Source: Pilasporangium apinafurcum | Lineage: Eukaryota > Oomycota > Peronosporomycetes > Pythiales > Pythiaceae | DNA length: 64,000 nt | Reading direction: 5' to 3' | NCBI GenBank assembly: GCA_001600495.1 | Contig: BCKE01000024.1 | Location: 70,184 to 134,183, forward strand | Part shown: positions 1 through 8,614 of the stretch, one piece after another | Layout of the letters: every line of letters begins with the position of its first letter | Position numbering within the stretch: position 1 is the first letter of the stretch | Translations under genes and position numbers: made by a program | Notes under the pieces: model-generated | Database searches by the model: none | What the model saw: only the letters and a program-made list of their open reading frames with translations | What the model was told of the DNA's origin: nothing

Positions 1-371
1 CCGCTGATCATTTTTCTCGGCGATGTACTTCTTTCCTTTGTGTGTTCTTCTTCCACCATACACGAGCAGCATGGTTCCATTATCCTTCATTTCGCAATAC
101 TCTAGCACAGAGTACAAGTATCAATTCGCCAGCCCCACATGATTGTCACGAGCAACCAAGACACGTGCAGCAGTGTTCTTTTTGTGCGGTTGTCCCGTTC
201 CTATTTATAGCAACCATACATCACCAAACTCATACCTCTTCGTCATAGTTACTTCAGAATCCAGTAAATAGCCACCATGCCACAGGGACAGCACACGATT
301 AGTATTTTGTTGATGAAGTGACCGCTCAATCTTGTGGATCGATCACTATTAGGATCAACATCACCGTCGCT
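1..371. other. Left-edge spacer, possible exon on minus strand
   Basis: No convincing gene lies here. On the minus strand, bases 1 to about 101 read openly from a possible splice acceptor (ctag) at about 102-105 and give a basic peptide containing LLVYGGRRTHKGKKYIAEK. This could be an exon of a gene running off the left edge, but I cannot name a family. The rest looks like the 5' flank of the CDC14-like gene. Confidence 0.2.
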
Positions 372-2015
372 ATGAAACGCAGGTCCGTGCATTCCTCTGC
401 ACGGCCAATCGAGTTTCTACCGAACCGCTTTTACTTCGTAGTAGCTCGAGAGACGGAATCCTGCACACTCTTACCAAGACTGCAATCCGCGTCTAATCGT
501 ACCCCGGCAACATCGTCGTCACCGTCAAGCATTGTGTGGAATGTACCAAGAACGGCGGGGATTCCATTTCTGTCTCTGGATGAATATTTACCACCAATCT
601 CAACCTATAGAGACAAAGATTGGGACCTAGATCTTGTGCACACGCGTCGGTTCATTGAATTCCTCTCTACACTTCACGTCAACACATACAAGTCAGAAAC
701 ACTAACCGCCGATTCAAGCCAGCCAAAGCATTCTGGACGAACTCGCGTGCACTACTTTTACGTCCGGCGGAGGTACCTCGAACAGGAAGTTCAAGCAATC
801 CACTTATTATGTCGATGGCGGCTGCTCGCACTGCATTTGTCACCACAAGAAGCAATCGCACCTTTCGAGCATCTACCATTCCTCTTCTCGTCATTTTATC
901 CATTTTCAAAAGAAGGATATGATCCAATCAACTTGCTGGAATCTCTCATGGGCATAGCGAAGGGAAGAGAAAAACAATTTATCCCAATAGATACTTTGGG
1001 AATTCCGGAAGCGTTTGACTCGATGGAGGGAAAGGAGCTGGTGTGGATAATATCAAAGCATTTCTGTATATTTCGTGACGAGCAGCTGGATGCAACAATC
1101 GTAGAGCGTGATAGTGATTCTTTACCACCTGGCGAGGCTCAATCGTTACCAAGTACTAGCTCTGTCGAAAAGGTTGTACCGCTGCTGAAACAACATGATG
1201 TATCTCTGGTCGTTTCTCTCTACAATCAGCAATTTGACTCGGCCATGCTGTCGGCTCATTCAATCGATTATATTGATCTAACATCATCCAGCGCCGCTGC
1301 ACCTGTAAATAGCAACACAAAAACAGGTTTTAATGAAGCATTAGTGATGCGATTCATTGACGTATGCGAAAATACTGCGGGAGTTGTAGCTGTCCACGCA
1401 CCGACAGCATCGTCCAGAAAGTCCGGTCGTGTCGTTGTAGGTATCGGATGCTACATGATGAAACACTTTCAATTTACCGCTAAAGAAGCACTCGGATGGA
1501 TACGATTTTGTCGTCCAGGTAGTCTCTCTACAGCACATCAATTATTTCTGTATCATATGCAGCCACGAATGTGGCGAGATGGAGAAAAGTATAGACAAAA
1601 GCAACAGCACGCAGCTATGGACAGCACCCTTGCTGAATCCATGCAGATCAACATTGGCCAGATCAGTCTCGCCCGAGAGTCATTGCTTGGTACAAAAGAT
1701 AGGCGTCATCACAGCCACGAACGCTCTGAAGAAATTCAGACAAGTCGAGAATCGCGGTTGCTTCCACAGCTATATCCTCTTCAGCAGCCATCGACCTCGG
1801 CATATATGAAGCGGCGTCCGTTCACCCAGGGCAGTCAACTTGGAAGACGTTTACATAGAGGTAGTGATGGAGCAAGAGTCGTTGATTTCGCAACAATGCA
1901 CAAGTTCCTGCATCAAGCAACATCACCAGCTGCTGGGCGATCACTGGAGGTGACAACTGCTCCAGACAGCACCACTAGTGGCAGTACCAAAAGTTCCAGG
2001 CAACCTGAAGGATAG
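372..2015 (+). CDS. CDC14-family dual-specificity phosphatase homologue, catalytically dead
   Basis: The 547-residue protein follows the CDC14 layout. It has a divergent N-terminal half (about 10-230), then a linker and a C-terminal phosphatase fold with the family signatures FIDVCENTAGVVAVH and WIRFCRPGSL. In active CDC14 the P-loop reads HCKAGLGRTG. Here the aligned stretch is HAPTASSRKSGR (bases 1395-1430): His342 and the loop arginine (349) are kept, but the nucleophilic cysteine is Ala343 and the loop glycines are gone. Active members counter CDK phosphorylation at mitotic exit or act at basal bodies; this one can at most bind phosphoproteins. The reading frame opens upstream at a GTG, but the first ATG is at 372. 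The tail after about 400 is Ser/Arg-rich and looks disordered. It is unspliced. A sequencing error is unlikely because the whole loop is altered. Confidence 0.8.
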   Translation: MKRRSVHSSARPIEFLPNRFYFVVARETESCTLLPRLQSASNRTPATSSSPSSIVWNVPRTAGIPFLSLDEYLPPISTYRDKDWDLDLVHTRRFIEFLSTLHVNTYKSETLTADSSQPKHSGRTRVHYFYVRRRYLEQEVQAIHLLCRWRLLALHLSPQEAIAPFEHLPFLFSSFYPFSKEGYDPINLLESLMGIAKGREKQFIPIDTLGIPEAFDSMEGKELVWIISKHFCIFRDEQLDATIVERDSDSLPPGEAQSLPSTSSVEKVVPLLKQHDVSLVVSLYNQQFDSAMLSAHSIDYIDLTSSSAAAPVNSNTKTGFNEALVMRFIDVCENTAGVVAVHAPTASSRKSGRVVVGIGCYMMKHFQFTAKEALGWIRFCRPGSLSTAHQLFLYHMQPRMWRDGEKYRQKQQHAAMDSTLAESMQINIGQISLARESLLGTKDRRHHSHERSEEIQTSRESRLLPQLYPLQQPSTSAYMKRRPFTQGSQLGRRLHRGSDGARVVDFATMHKFLHQATSPAAGRSLEVTTAPDSTTSGSTKSSRQPEG

Positions 2016-2154
2016 CTATTCCGCTAATATCGCTTCGTCAAAACGGGCAATATATTGTGTAGTAGAAGAACATGCCAACATGCACCATATCATTCTTTTT
2101 TGACAGTGAAGATCGTTTGTATACTACTCACAGCATTTGTTTTTTTGTCATCCC

Positions 2155-2805
2155 TCACAATCGCTGGAAGTACGTGATCGGGGCCGGAGAAAACGTAGAG
2201 ATGGTTTCTTGTGCCACCGCCATCACGCGCTGCTGTACCTGTTCAATGCTTTCGGTAGCGTCCAAGACGTACCACTTCGTGCGGTGTTCGTCGTCCTTCA
2301 TCAGCTGCTGGAAGTTCGCATAGACTTTCTCCTGGAACGGTGTAGTTTCATAACGTTCTTGACCAAAATCTGCGCGCGTAGCTGCTTTGGCAACGGGAAT
2401 GTCTAAAAAGATAATCGCATCTGGTTTCGGCAATCCGATCTCCGGCTGCCAGCACCACTCGAGCGTCAAACCAGCTTTCGCTGCGGAAAATGCAACACCA
2501 CTGTACGAATATCGATCTACGACGACGTTTACACCATTTCGTAACAGCTCCTCTATCTTATTCGCGGCTTCCCATCGATTGGCGGCGAAGAGCAAGTGGA
2601 TAGCGCGGTCATCCAAGGCGTCCTTGGTGGTCAAGTATTGATTGATGGCCTTACCAATGGACGTGGACCGGTCGGGGAAATGCATCAACATCGCCGGCTG
2701 CTGTGAAGTATTCAATGCTTCATGAAGCAGCTTCGTCTGCGTGGTCTTTCCGCAGCGATCGACGCCTTCGAAGAGTAAAAAGATTCCGCGCTTGGCTCCC
2801 GCCAT
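2155..2805 (-). CDS. TMPK: Thymidylate kinase (dTMP kinase)
   Basis: This 216-residue protein has the usual length of thymidylate kinase, which phosphorylates dTMP to dTDP using ATP in dTTP synthesis. The P-loop is at residues 12-21 (FEGVDRCGKTTQ region, with the GxDxxGKTT form typical of the family). The substrate motif DRYSYSGVAFSAAKAG sits near residue 100, followed by a lid rich in Arg and Glu. It is a single exon with an ATG at 2803-2805. The 195 bases upstream separate it from divergently transcribed SYS1, so the two may share a promoter. No targeting peptide is apparent. Nothing unusual was seen. Confidence 0.93.
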   Translation of the reverse strand: MAGAKRGIFLLFEGVDRCGKTTQTKLLHEALNTSQQPAMLMHFPDRSTSIGKAINQYLTTKDALDDRAIHLLFAANRWEAANKIEELLRNGVNVVVDRYSYSGVAFSAAKAGLTLEWCWQPEIGLPKPDAIIFLDIPVAKAATRADFGQERYETTPFQEKVYANFQQLMKDDEHRTKWYVLDATESIEQVQQRVMAVAQETISTFSPAPITYFQRL

Positions 2806-3001
2806 CTTCGTCAGCTTTTCCTTGGTGTGTTGAATTGGTGAGAGTGAATGTGGGCAACATCAACTACTGTAATAACCTGTTAAGATCAACTTGATTTCAA
2901 ACATAACGTTTTATAACGTATATATATTCTTGTTAAATAATGAAACTTACCTATAGTTTTGATACCAAGCGAAACAAGGAGAAGCGCATAACAAGCAAGC
3001 G

Positions 3002-3711
3002 ATGCCCAAGTTTTACGGCGCAGCACGATGGGATCCTAGGCTGATTCTGCTGCAGATCGTATGCATGCAGGTACCTCTATCAAGCTTGTATATTATGTAT
3101 TCATTGCTAGATGTAAAGATGGCCAACAATACTGTTGATACCTCATCATATGATAGAGCTCGCACTACCTGGCGCGTGGGTTTGTCTTGGCCATTTGCCA
3201 TGGGAGCGATCTATCATTGGATCAGTTCTTCGCATACCATACGCAGACGCTTTCGACAGTCGATGGGATCAAGAATTGCTTTGCGGTCATCTTGGCTGCG
3301 CTTGTTAGGTATCACCCATGCTTATAGACAGTTGTAATGCTTTGATTACTATGGTCGGAAAAAAGCTGATGGAACGAGGTTATAGTGCGGTTTGTATGTG
3401 TTTGTTCGTGGAACGCGCCAAGAAGTGTCTTGACTTTGGTGTGACACTCTACTTCATCGACATGCTCGTGCAGTGCTTCTATTCGGTACGTTGAGCTTCA
3501 GCGTCGGATAATAACGGCAGAATTTTGCACTCGCTCATATATGGTCATCCAATGCATGCACTGATAGGAATTCCCCAAAGCCTGGGACTGGTGGATCGTG
3601 CATTTACTCGCTGCAGCAGCGACGATTTTACTGGGTGAATATTTATGCTCCCGACGAGAACTAGAGGAAATTCCGATGATTGATCTGTTCACCAAGCGCT
3701 CACACAAATGA
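3002..3711 (+). CDS. SYS1: SYS1 Golgi membrane protein, four exons
   Basis: The gene is assembled from exons 3002-3070, 3157-3308, 3386-3485 and 3568-3711 (465 nt, 154 residues; human SYS1 is about the same length). Family signatures are WDPRLILLQIVCMQ at the N-terminus, SLDQFF, a KKCLDFGVTLYFIDML block and the C-terminal GEYLCSRRELEEIP. Four hydrophobic segments match its multi-spanning topology. SYS1 recruits the Arl3/ARFRP1 GTPase to trans-Golgi membranes and so supports tethering of endosome-derived vesicles. All three introns are GT-AG (86, 77 and 82 nt). No single reading frame spans the gene, and it is easily missed without splicing. It is transcribed away from the thymidylate kinase gene. 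Confidence 0.88.
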
Positions 3712-3888
3712 GAAGCATTATGCGATTTATTCTCTCAGCAAATTTATGGATTGGTGTTTATAGCACGCACTGACGCAATGGACCAAAAGCCAAGGAAGAC
3801 GAAACCTGAAGGCAATAAAAGAAACACGAGGAAGAATATGAAAGGGAGAGTGTAGTGAATAAATAAAATAGGTGCTTATGTAGACTTC

Positions 3889-4398
3889 TTAACCTTTATT
3901 CCCTCACTTCTCACACCTGTGGGATATACTTTGACCTATTTTTTCCTCTCTATCATAGAAGCAGAAACTTGTTCCCAATTCTCCGCAATGAGCGTCATTC
4001 TTCTTTTCAAGAACGGATGCGAAGCGATGACAGTGCATGCCCGAGGAGATTGAGTGCGTAGAGAATCAAAGTGACTGTCCAGAAAATGTGGCACGGTAGT
4101 ATCGGTGCGAAAGGAAGGCAAGCATCATAGATACGACTGTAAGGAACACTTTACAACAAAGACTTGTTCTCAGTGTGGGAGAATCAACCACACGATCGAG
4201 CACCAGAAAGTCTTTCAGTGTCCTCACTGCAAGTTCGTTCTCGATAGGAATGTCAATGCTGCGTGGAACATCTTTCTTAAGAATGAGCACCTACTCTCCT
4301 GGACGCATCGACTCTAGATGTTGGAGACGCTTACTCCGCGGTCGTCTAGTCTAAGCTAGCTTTTGTTAGTTAGGTCGGACCCATACAATAACGGTTAA
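3889..4398 (+). mobile_element. Fanzor2 element copy 1, short deletion derivative flanked by TTAA
   Basis: The inner element runs 3893-4394 (502 bp) between TTAA at 3889-3892 and TTAA at 4395-4398. The left end starts CCTTTATTCCC; the right end, read inward on the other strand, starts CCGTTATT. The first 150 bases match the recombinase end of copy 3 (27374-29130). The last 280 match the 3' end of its Fanzor2 gene plus the trailing non-coding segment. The middle of the long copy is missing, so this is an internally deleted, non-autonomous copy. Confidence 0.85.
4105..4317 (+). pseudogene. Fanzor2 C-terminal remnant (RuvC-III and zinc ribbon)
   Basis: The reading frame preserves only the C-terminal piece of a TnpB-like Fanzor2 protein. 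It holds the EHFTTKTCSQCG knuckle, the second CPHC knuckle and the RuvC-III motif LDRNVNAAWNIFL. The four zinc-ribbon cysteines and the RuvC-III aspartate are intact. The helix-turn-helix, RuvC-I and RuvC-II parts are absent, so no active nuclease can be made from this copy. Its match to copy 3 (about 27480-27620, minus strand) is nearly perfect over this stretch. Confidence 0.85.
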
Positions 4399-4448
4399 TA
4401 TTGCAATTACGCATGCTCGCTCGTTTACTTATCACCAACTAGACATTT

Positions 4449-5012
4449 CTATAAGATATTGCAGCCGCATCCTGACGACGTCACTGGTTTCCCTGTTGTC
4501 TGAAGTACCGCTGCTGCTTCAACTGGAGAACCCACATACGATTTGTATATGAGATGCAATCAAATTCGTTTTTCTAGAGTATGACAGTGAGGCTTACCGT
4601 GCGCAGCAGACGAAGCGCTACGTAGCACCGAAACATTTACAGGTGTTGGATGCGTGGGGAAACATGGTACTTTTGAAGCTTCAAGCGTCTGGTGGTCTTG
4701 TAGCATCCCTTTTCCCATACAGATCAGTCGAATGGCTTTGATGTTGTCCGCGGGAGGCACATCTACGACAAGAAACACACACACATAAATCACATGATTA
4801 AAGCAACAATCGCAGGCTCTAATTTCGATACGCATATGCGTAGCCTTACTGGCCGGCCAATTGCGCATTAATTCAGCTTTCACATCGATCACCACTGCAC
4901 TTTTGACAAACTTCAACACCACATACAGCCCATCATGTTGCGCAAACAAAAACTTCAAACTGAGTTCATCTCCAGTACTGCCACAACTGCCAGCTGCACT
5001 CATGGAATCCAT
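4449..5012 (-). CDS. UBL3: Membrane-anchored ubiquitin-fold protein, UBL3/MUB type, three exons
   Basis: Exons 5012-4850, 4762-4598 and 4522-4449 join to 402 nt (133 residues). The ubiquitin-like fold starts at LSLKFLFAQHDG and continues through the UBL3/MUB hallmarks LMRNWPA and IKAIRLICMGKGML. The third exon ends GCGCNIL followed by a stop, a CaaX box (CNIL) whose final Leu predicts geranylgeranylation. UBL3 and plant MUBs are also prenylated, are held at the plasma membrane, bind a subset of E2 enzymes and sort proteins into vesicles. The introns are 87 and 75 nt. Either of two ATGs (5012 or 5003) could be used. The gene is divergent from the F-box gene. Confidence 0.8.
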
Positions 5013-5423
5013 ACAGTTTTTTATGGGTCTTCCACAGCTAGGAGGATGCACAGCTATCGAGAAAAAGCGAGAAGAGCGAATCAAGATCACTGCACGATTT
5101 TGGTGAGCTTCTCGCTTGACATGGCCAATGTTCACGCCCCATGAGAGAGCCGACGTACTAAAATCATTGTCTATTATTGGTTAAAAATACTACTAAAAAA
5201 TTTTCATTGGCTAATAAACCTTTGTGACAGTTGGTAGTATGGTCCTATATTTTTGGCGACAAAAGTACCTGTATTGAAACATGGAAACTTTTCTTGAGTT
5301 CCTTTTATAAAGTAGTCGTTACAGCATCAGCACGTTTCTTGAATCGCGTGCGCGCATTTTCCTGCGCTTCCGTCGTCTGCGTTCATATAAGCGCGGAACA
5401 AATAACCCACTCGCTTGCTTCAC
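5013..5423. promoter_or_regulatory. Divergent promoter between UBL3-like and F-box genes
   Basis: This spacer separates two head-to-head genes. It holds two ATTGG pentamers (inverted CCAAT boxes) near 5175 and 5207, in an AT-rich stretch at 5155-5225, plus long pyrimidine runs toward the F-box start. CCAAT boxes are recognised by NF-Y in most eukaryotes. Function here is inferred from position only. Confidence 0.35.
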
Positions 5424-8030
5424 ATGGAGAGAAGACGCATCGGCGCATCTCGACCACAGCTGCCTAAACGGCTCTGCGCGCGCACAGCGTCTTCTTCTCA
5501 CGATATGCAAATTGCTTCTACAAGTCGTCGCGACAAGAGTGATGGTCACCCGCCACCATCCTCCTCGTGGTTGCAGGAAATCCAAAATGCGAGTTATCTG
5601 CCACCACCGACGGCGTATTCACCATCGACGAAGCAGGGTGAGGATCCTCTGATCGAGCAACAGCGACAATGTCGCGAGAAGCTGCAGGCACTGCGCCGTG
5701 TGCGCGACAGATTAAAATTTTACCCGACACCAACAACCACTGCAGGTTCTGCATGTAAGAGTGATCACCCAAAAAAACAGGAATCAGGTACACCCAGCAT
5801 GGTGATCACCACAGATCAGGTTTTGTCTTCTGTGATCAGTACCCTAGACATTGATCATTCTGACAACGTTTCAATCGCCAGTGGCAGTGGTATTGAAGCG
5901 TTGAATGGATTGGAGATGCTCTTTTTTTGGTTTTTCACGCAAGAGGAACTGATCCGCATGAGTAGTGTTTGTCGCAGCTGGAAGATGATGGCACGTCATG
6001 ATCTTTTTTGGGAACAGTTCCTGTTTACTCCATTTGAACGCTATCCGCTTCGTAAATTTTTGGGGCTGGAGAAAGAAAGCGTCCCGGCAATTCAAGTGTA
6101 TATGATTTTCCATCGTTTACACCTGGCGCAATCACCTGCTCTCGAGGAACAAACGAGACGACCAGTTGACCGACGGCTACAATACTATCAGCTTCTCCAT
6201 CATCGAACAGGCAGTGCACATGCTGCAGTAAATGATGAACCAGAACGAGAAATGGAGAGACTAATGGAGCCGCATCAACGGCGGAGGTACCGTGTTAGTG
6301 GCGGGCGAGCTCATGAGAATCAGCATCGTCGTCATCATTTCCATGGGACTTCTTCGCATTTTATCCCCTCTGAGGAGATGCCAATTCAATCAGTGCACTT
6401 GATAGGTGTGCCTGGTGAAACAGTAGCAAGTGAACCGCCAGATTTGCCCATGATCGCCCATTTACACCTACATGAACGGTTGACCAATGTCTTTACTCAC
6501 ACTCCTCCTGGCAGGGCTAATAGAAATGATTTGCTGAATGGCACGCTGAGTGAAGTTGACGATCATCATCACCGCATCACATTGGGAGCGTGGTTATCCG
6601 ATCAAAAGATTGTGTCCGAGTCAACTCTTCGATGCTTTCTGAGTCAAATGCTTCTGGCAATTGATGCGTTGGAACGATCGCATATTATTCACACCGACAT
6701 ATCGCTAACCAGTATCCTCGTTCAAGATTACGATGAGGATGATGATATACATGATGGCGGCGTCGCATCAATACAAATAGACGAAAGTAGTAGTGACAAA
6801 AGTTCACATAGAGAACACAAGCCTCCACGTAGACTGTTCTTTCAGTTGTTATGTGGTCGAAACACATGGTATTCTGGTTATCGCACTACAAGTCAGCCGG
6901 AGGTATCTGTGGTACCCCCTGTTCCTGCTCCAGAAGTGCTTATGGATCTGCCCGATGGGGGTTTGGATCGACTTGATTTGGAGCAGTTCTTGCCCATGCT
7001 AGATGAAGATATAGAAGACCCAATTCCTGTGACGCTCAACCGTCTGCATCATGATCGTTTCACCAGCACAGGGGGCATGATCCAAGCTCTTCTTCGCTGT
7101 GCCATTGCTGTGTGGTCCCGTGGTCGCTTTGTTGATACGAATTCCGCCTCGTTTTTACAATTGCTGTTACAATATCCGGCTGAGTTCTCGAACGGGTTCC
7201 GCTCCTTCATAGAATACGCCAAGTATGAGTTATCTATTAATTCCGCGTCGGCGTCTAAATTACTTCGTCATGCGTACGTAGCTGCGACAGATTGTGCATG
7301 CGATCGATCGATAATTCCATATACGCAGTGGAATACAAGACAATTTCGTGATGTAAACGACTATCAGATGCAAGTTTTAGAATTTTACGAGCATATTTGC
7401 AGGCTCTCGACAAGGAAGACGCTGCTGACTGTAAGACCAGCATCTGCTGGAGATATAAGCGAAGAACTTGATGATAGTTTCGACACAGACATAGGTGAAG
7501 ATGGGAGTGTCGCTGCATCAATGCTGGCGTTTTCGAACGAACAGAACGGCAGTCGCTTCCTTCCTGAGTTGATGCCTCGAACATATCTGGGAAGGCTTTA
7601 CTTTCAATCCTCTATGCAGGAAAGTAGGCTGCCTCGTGAGAAGTTTGTCAGTGTCGTTGCTCCCTCGACGGCATCGTCATCTTGGGTTCGAACACTCGGA
7701 GCGACACAGACACATACGCTGCAACGGCTCGATCTTTCCCATGTTCGCTTGCCCACATCTGTGTTGTTAAAGGAGCTGTGGAATCTGCCGCGTATCACAC
7801 ATTTACGCCTCCCAAGGCAGATTCTACGCGAGGAAAATCTGGAACATTTCGTCGCGGCATTGTTCTGCTCAGATTTGCTACCCAGGTTACAGGCCATGGA
7901 TGACAACGTTGGGCAAGCATTGGATCGTATGGAGCGATCATATGCGATGCAACTTGACATGGTCACGTTTCTACTGCAAAAAAATTCGACTTGTGTGACA
8001 CAAGATCAGCAGCAGCATCTAATCTCGTAA
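5424..8030 (+). CDS. F-box protein with degenerate kinase domain and leucine-rich segment
   Basis: The single-exon protein has 868 residues from the first ATG at 5424. An F-box-like motif lies at about 160-200 (EELIRMSSVCRSWKMMA). A kinase C-lobe-like region follows at about 390-510: the helix FLSQMLLAIDALERSHIIH runs into HTDIS in place of HRDxK, the later DFG position reads LCG, and an APE motif (PPVPAPEVL) closes the segment. The HRD arginine, the catalytic-loop asparagine and the DFG aspartate are replaced, so it should be a pseudokinase. Near 765-810 are leucine-rich-like strands (LQRLDLSHVRLP, ITHLRLPRQI). F-box proteins usually recruit substrates to SCF ubiquitin ligases; the kinase-like part could be the substrate receptor. 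I cannot name an orthologue. Confidence 0.7.
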   Translation: MERRRIGASRPQLPKRLCARTASSSHDMQIASTSRRDKSDGHPPPSSSWLQEIQNASYLPPPTAYSPSTKQGEDPLIEQQRQCREKLQALRRVRDRLKFYPTPTTTAGSACKSDHPKKQESGTPSMVITTDQVLSSVISTLDIDHSDNVSIASGSGIEALNGLEMLFFWFFTQEELIRMSSVCRSWKMMARHDLFWEQFLFTPFERYPLRKFLGLEKESVPAIQVYMIFHRLHLAQSPALEEQTRRPVDRRLQYYQLLHHRTGSAHAAVNDEPEREMERLMEPHQRRRYRVSGGRAHENQHRRHHFHGTSSHFIPSEEMPIQSVHLIGVPGETVASEPPDLPMIAHLHLHERLTNVFTHTPPGRANRNDLLNGTLSEVDDHHHRITLGAWLSDQKIVSESTLRCFLSQMLLAIDALERSHIIHTDISLTSILVQDYDEDDDIHDGGVASIQIDESSSDKSSHREHKPPRRLFFQLLCGRNTWYSGYRTTSQPEVSVVPPVPAPEVLMDLPDGGLDRLDLEQFLPMLDEDIEDPIPVTLNRLHHDRFTSTGGMIQALLRCAIAVWSRGRFVDTNSASFLQLLLQYPAEFSNGFRSFIEYAKYELSINSASASKLLRHAYVAATDCACDRSIIPYTQWNTRQFRDVNDYQMQVLEFYEHICRLSTRKTLLTVRPASAGDISEELDDSFDTDIGEDGSVAASMLAFSNEQNGSRFLPELMPRTYLGRLYFQSSMQESRLPREKFVSVVAPSTASSSWVRTLGATQTHTLQRLDLSHVRLPTSVLLKELWNLPRITHLRLPRQILREENLEHFVAALFCSDLLPRLQAMDDNVGQALDRMERSYAMQLDMVTFLLQKNSTCVTQDQQQHLIS

Positions 8031-8614
8031 CTTTCGTCTATACTATTTTATTATTTTCCAATCAAAAGTATCATATTTTCAATGTCATGTTTCTCCGCTG
8101 TCTATTGCGACAAAAACCCAGTCACCGACCACTTCCATGTGCAGCCCGTGATGCGACGCTTTCTTCTTGATATAATTGTTGGTCTGAGTATCGTTTTCCC
8201 CATCTGTTCCATTATCCTGGAGACACAATATATAAGGAGGGAAGATACAAACGATTCCTTTGTATCGTTGGATCCAATACAATCACGCAGTTGGATAACT
8301 CCGATCGTTGCTTAAGATGTTTTATCTAGTTCAAAGCACTCGTACATACCGTATTTGTCGATGACTAAGCCTGTTGGATGGTTGGATTCTTATAACCGAT
8401 ACCATGGCATAGCTGGACAAATAACATGCTGTCATTTCGATCATTGTTGATTGAGTTGCATCTCTCGGTTCATTTCTAAGCAGAAGTTTGAATGCTTCCT
8501 TTCTAGTTATACCAGCGCACTTTCGAATCAAACACACGCTAGTGAGTTCAGTTAATATTGACAGTCACTGCCACTTTTACATTTGTAAGGATCATTTCCG
8601 TTGCACAAACGGAG
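8031..8614. other. Spacer between convergent F-box and LTN1 genes
   Basis: This is the 3' flank of both convergent genes. It is AT-rich with no open frame longer than about 75 codons and no similarity that I recognise. I see no element ends or repeats. Confidence 0.5.

Noticed and set aside
318-371. Upstream GTG start for the CDC14-like protein
   Set aside because: Eukaryotic nuclear gene; the first ATG is at 372. The same logic moved starts of the F-box, LTN1, HslU, PX, Mo25 and bromodomain genes.
3712-3888. Additional gene between SYS1 and the Fanzor2 copy
   Set aside because: Only short frames, no motif; it is the SYS1 3' flank.
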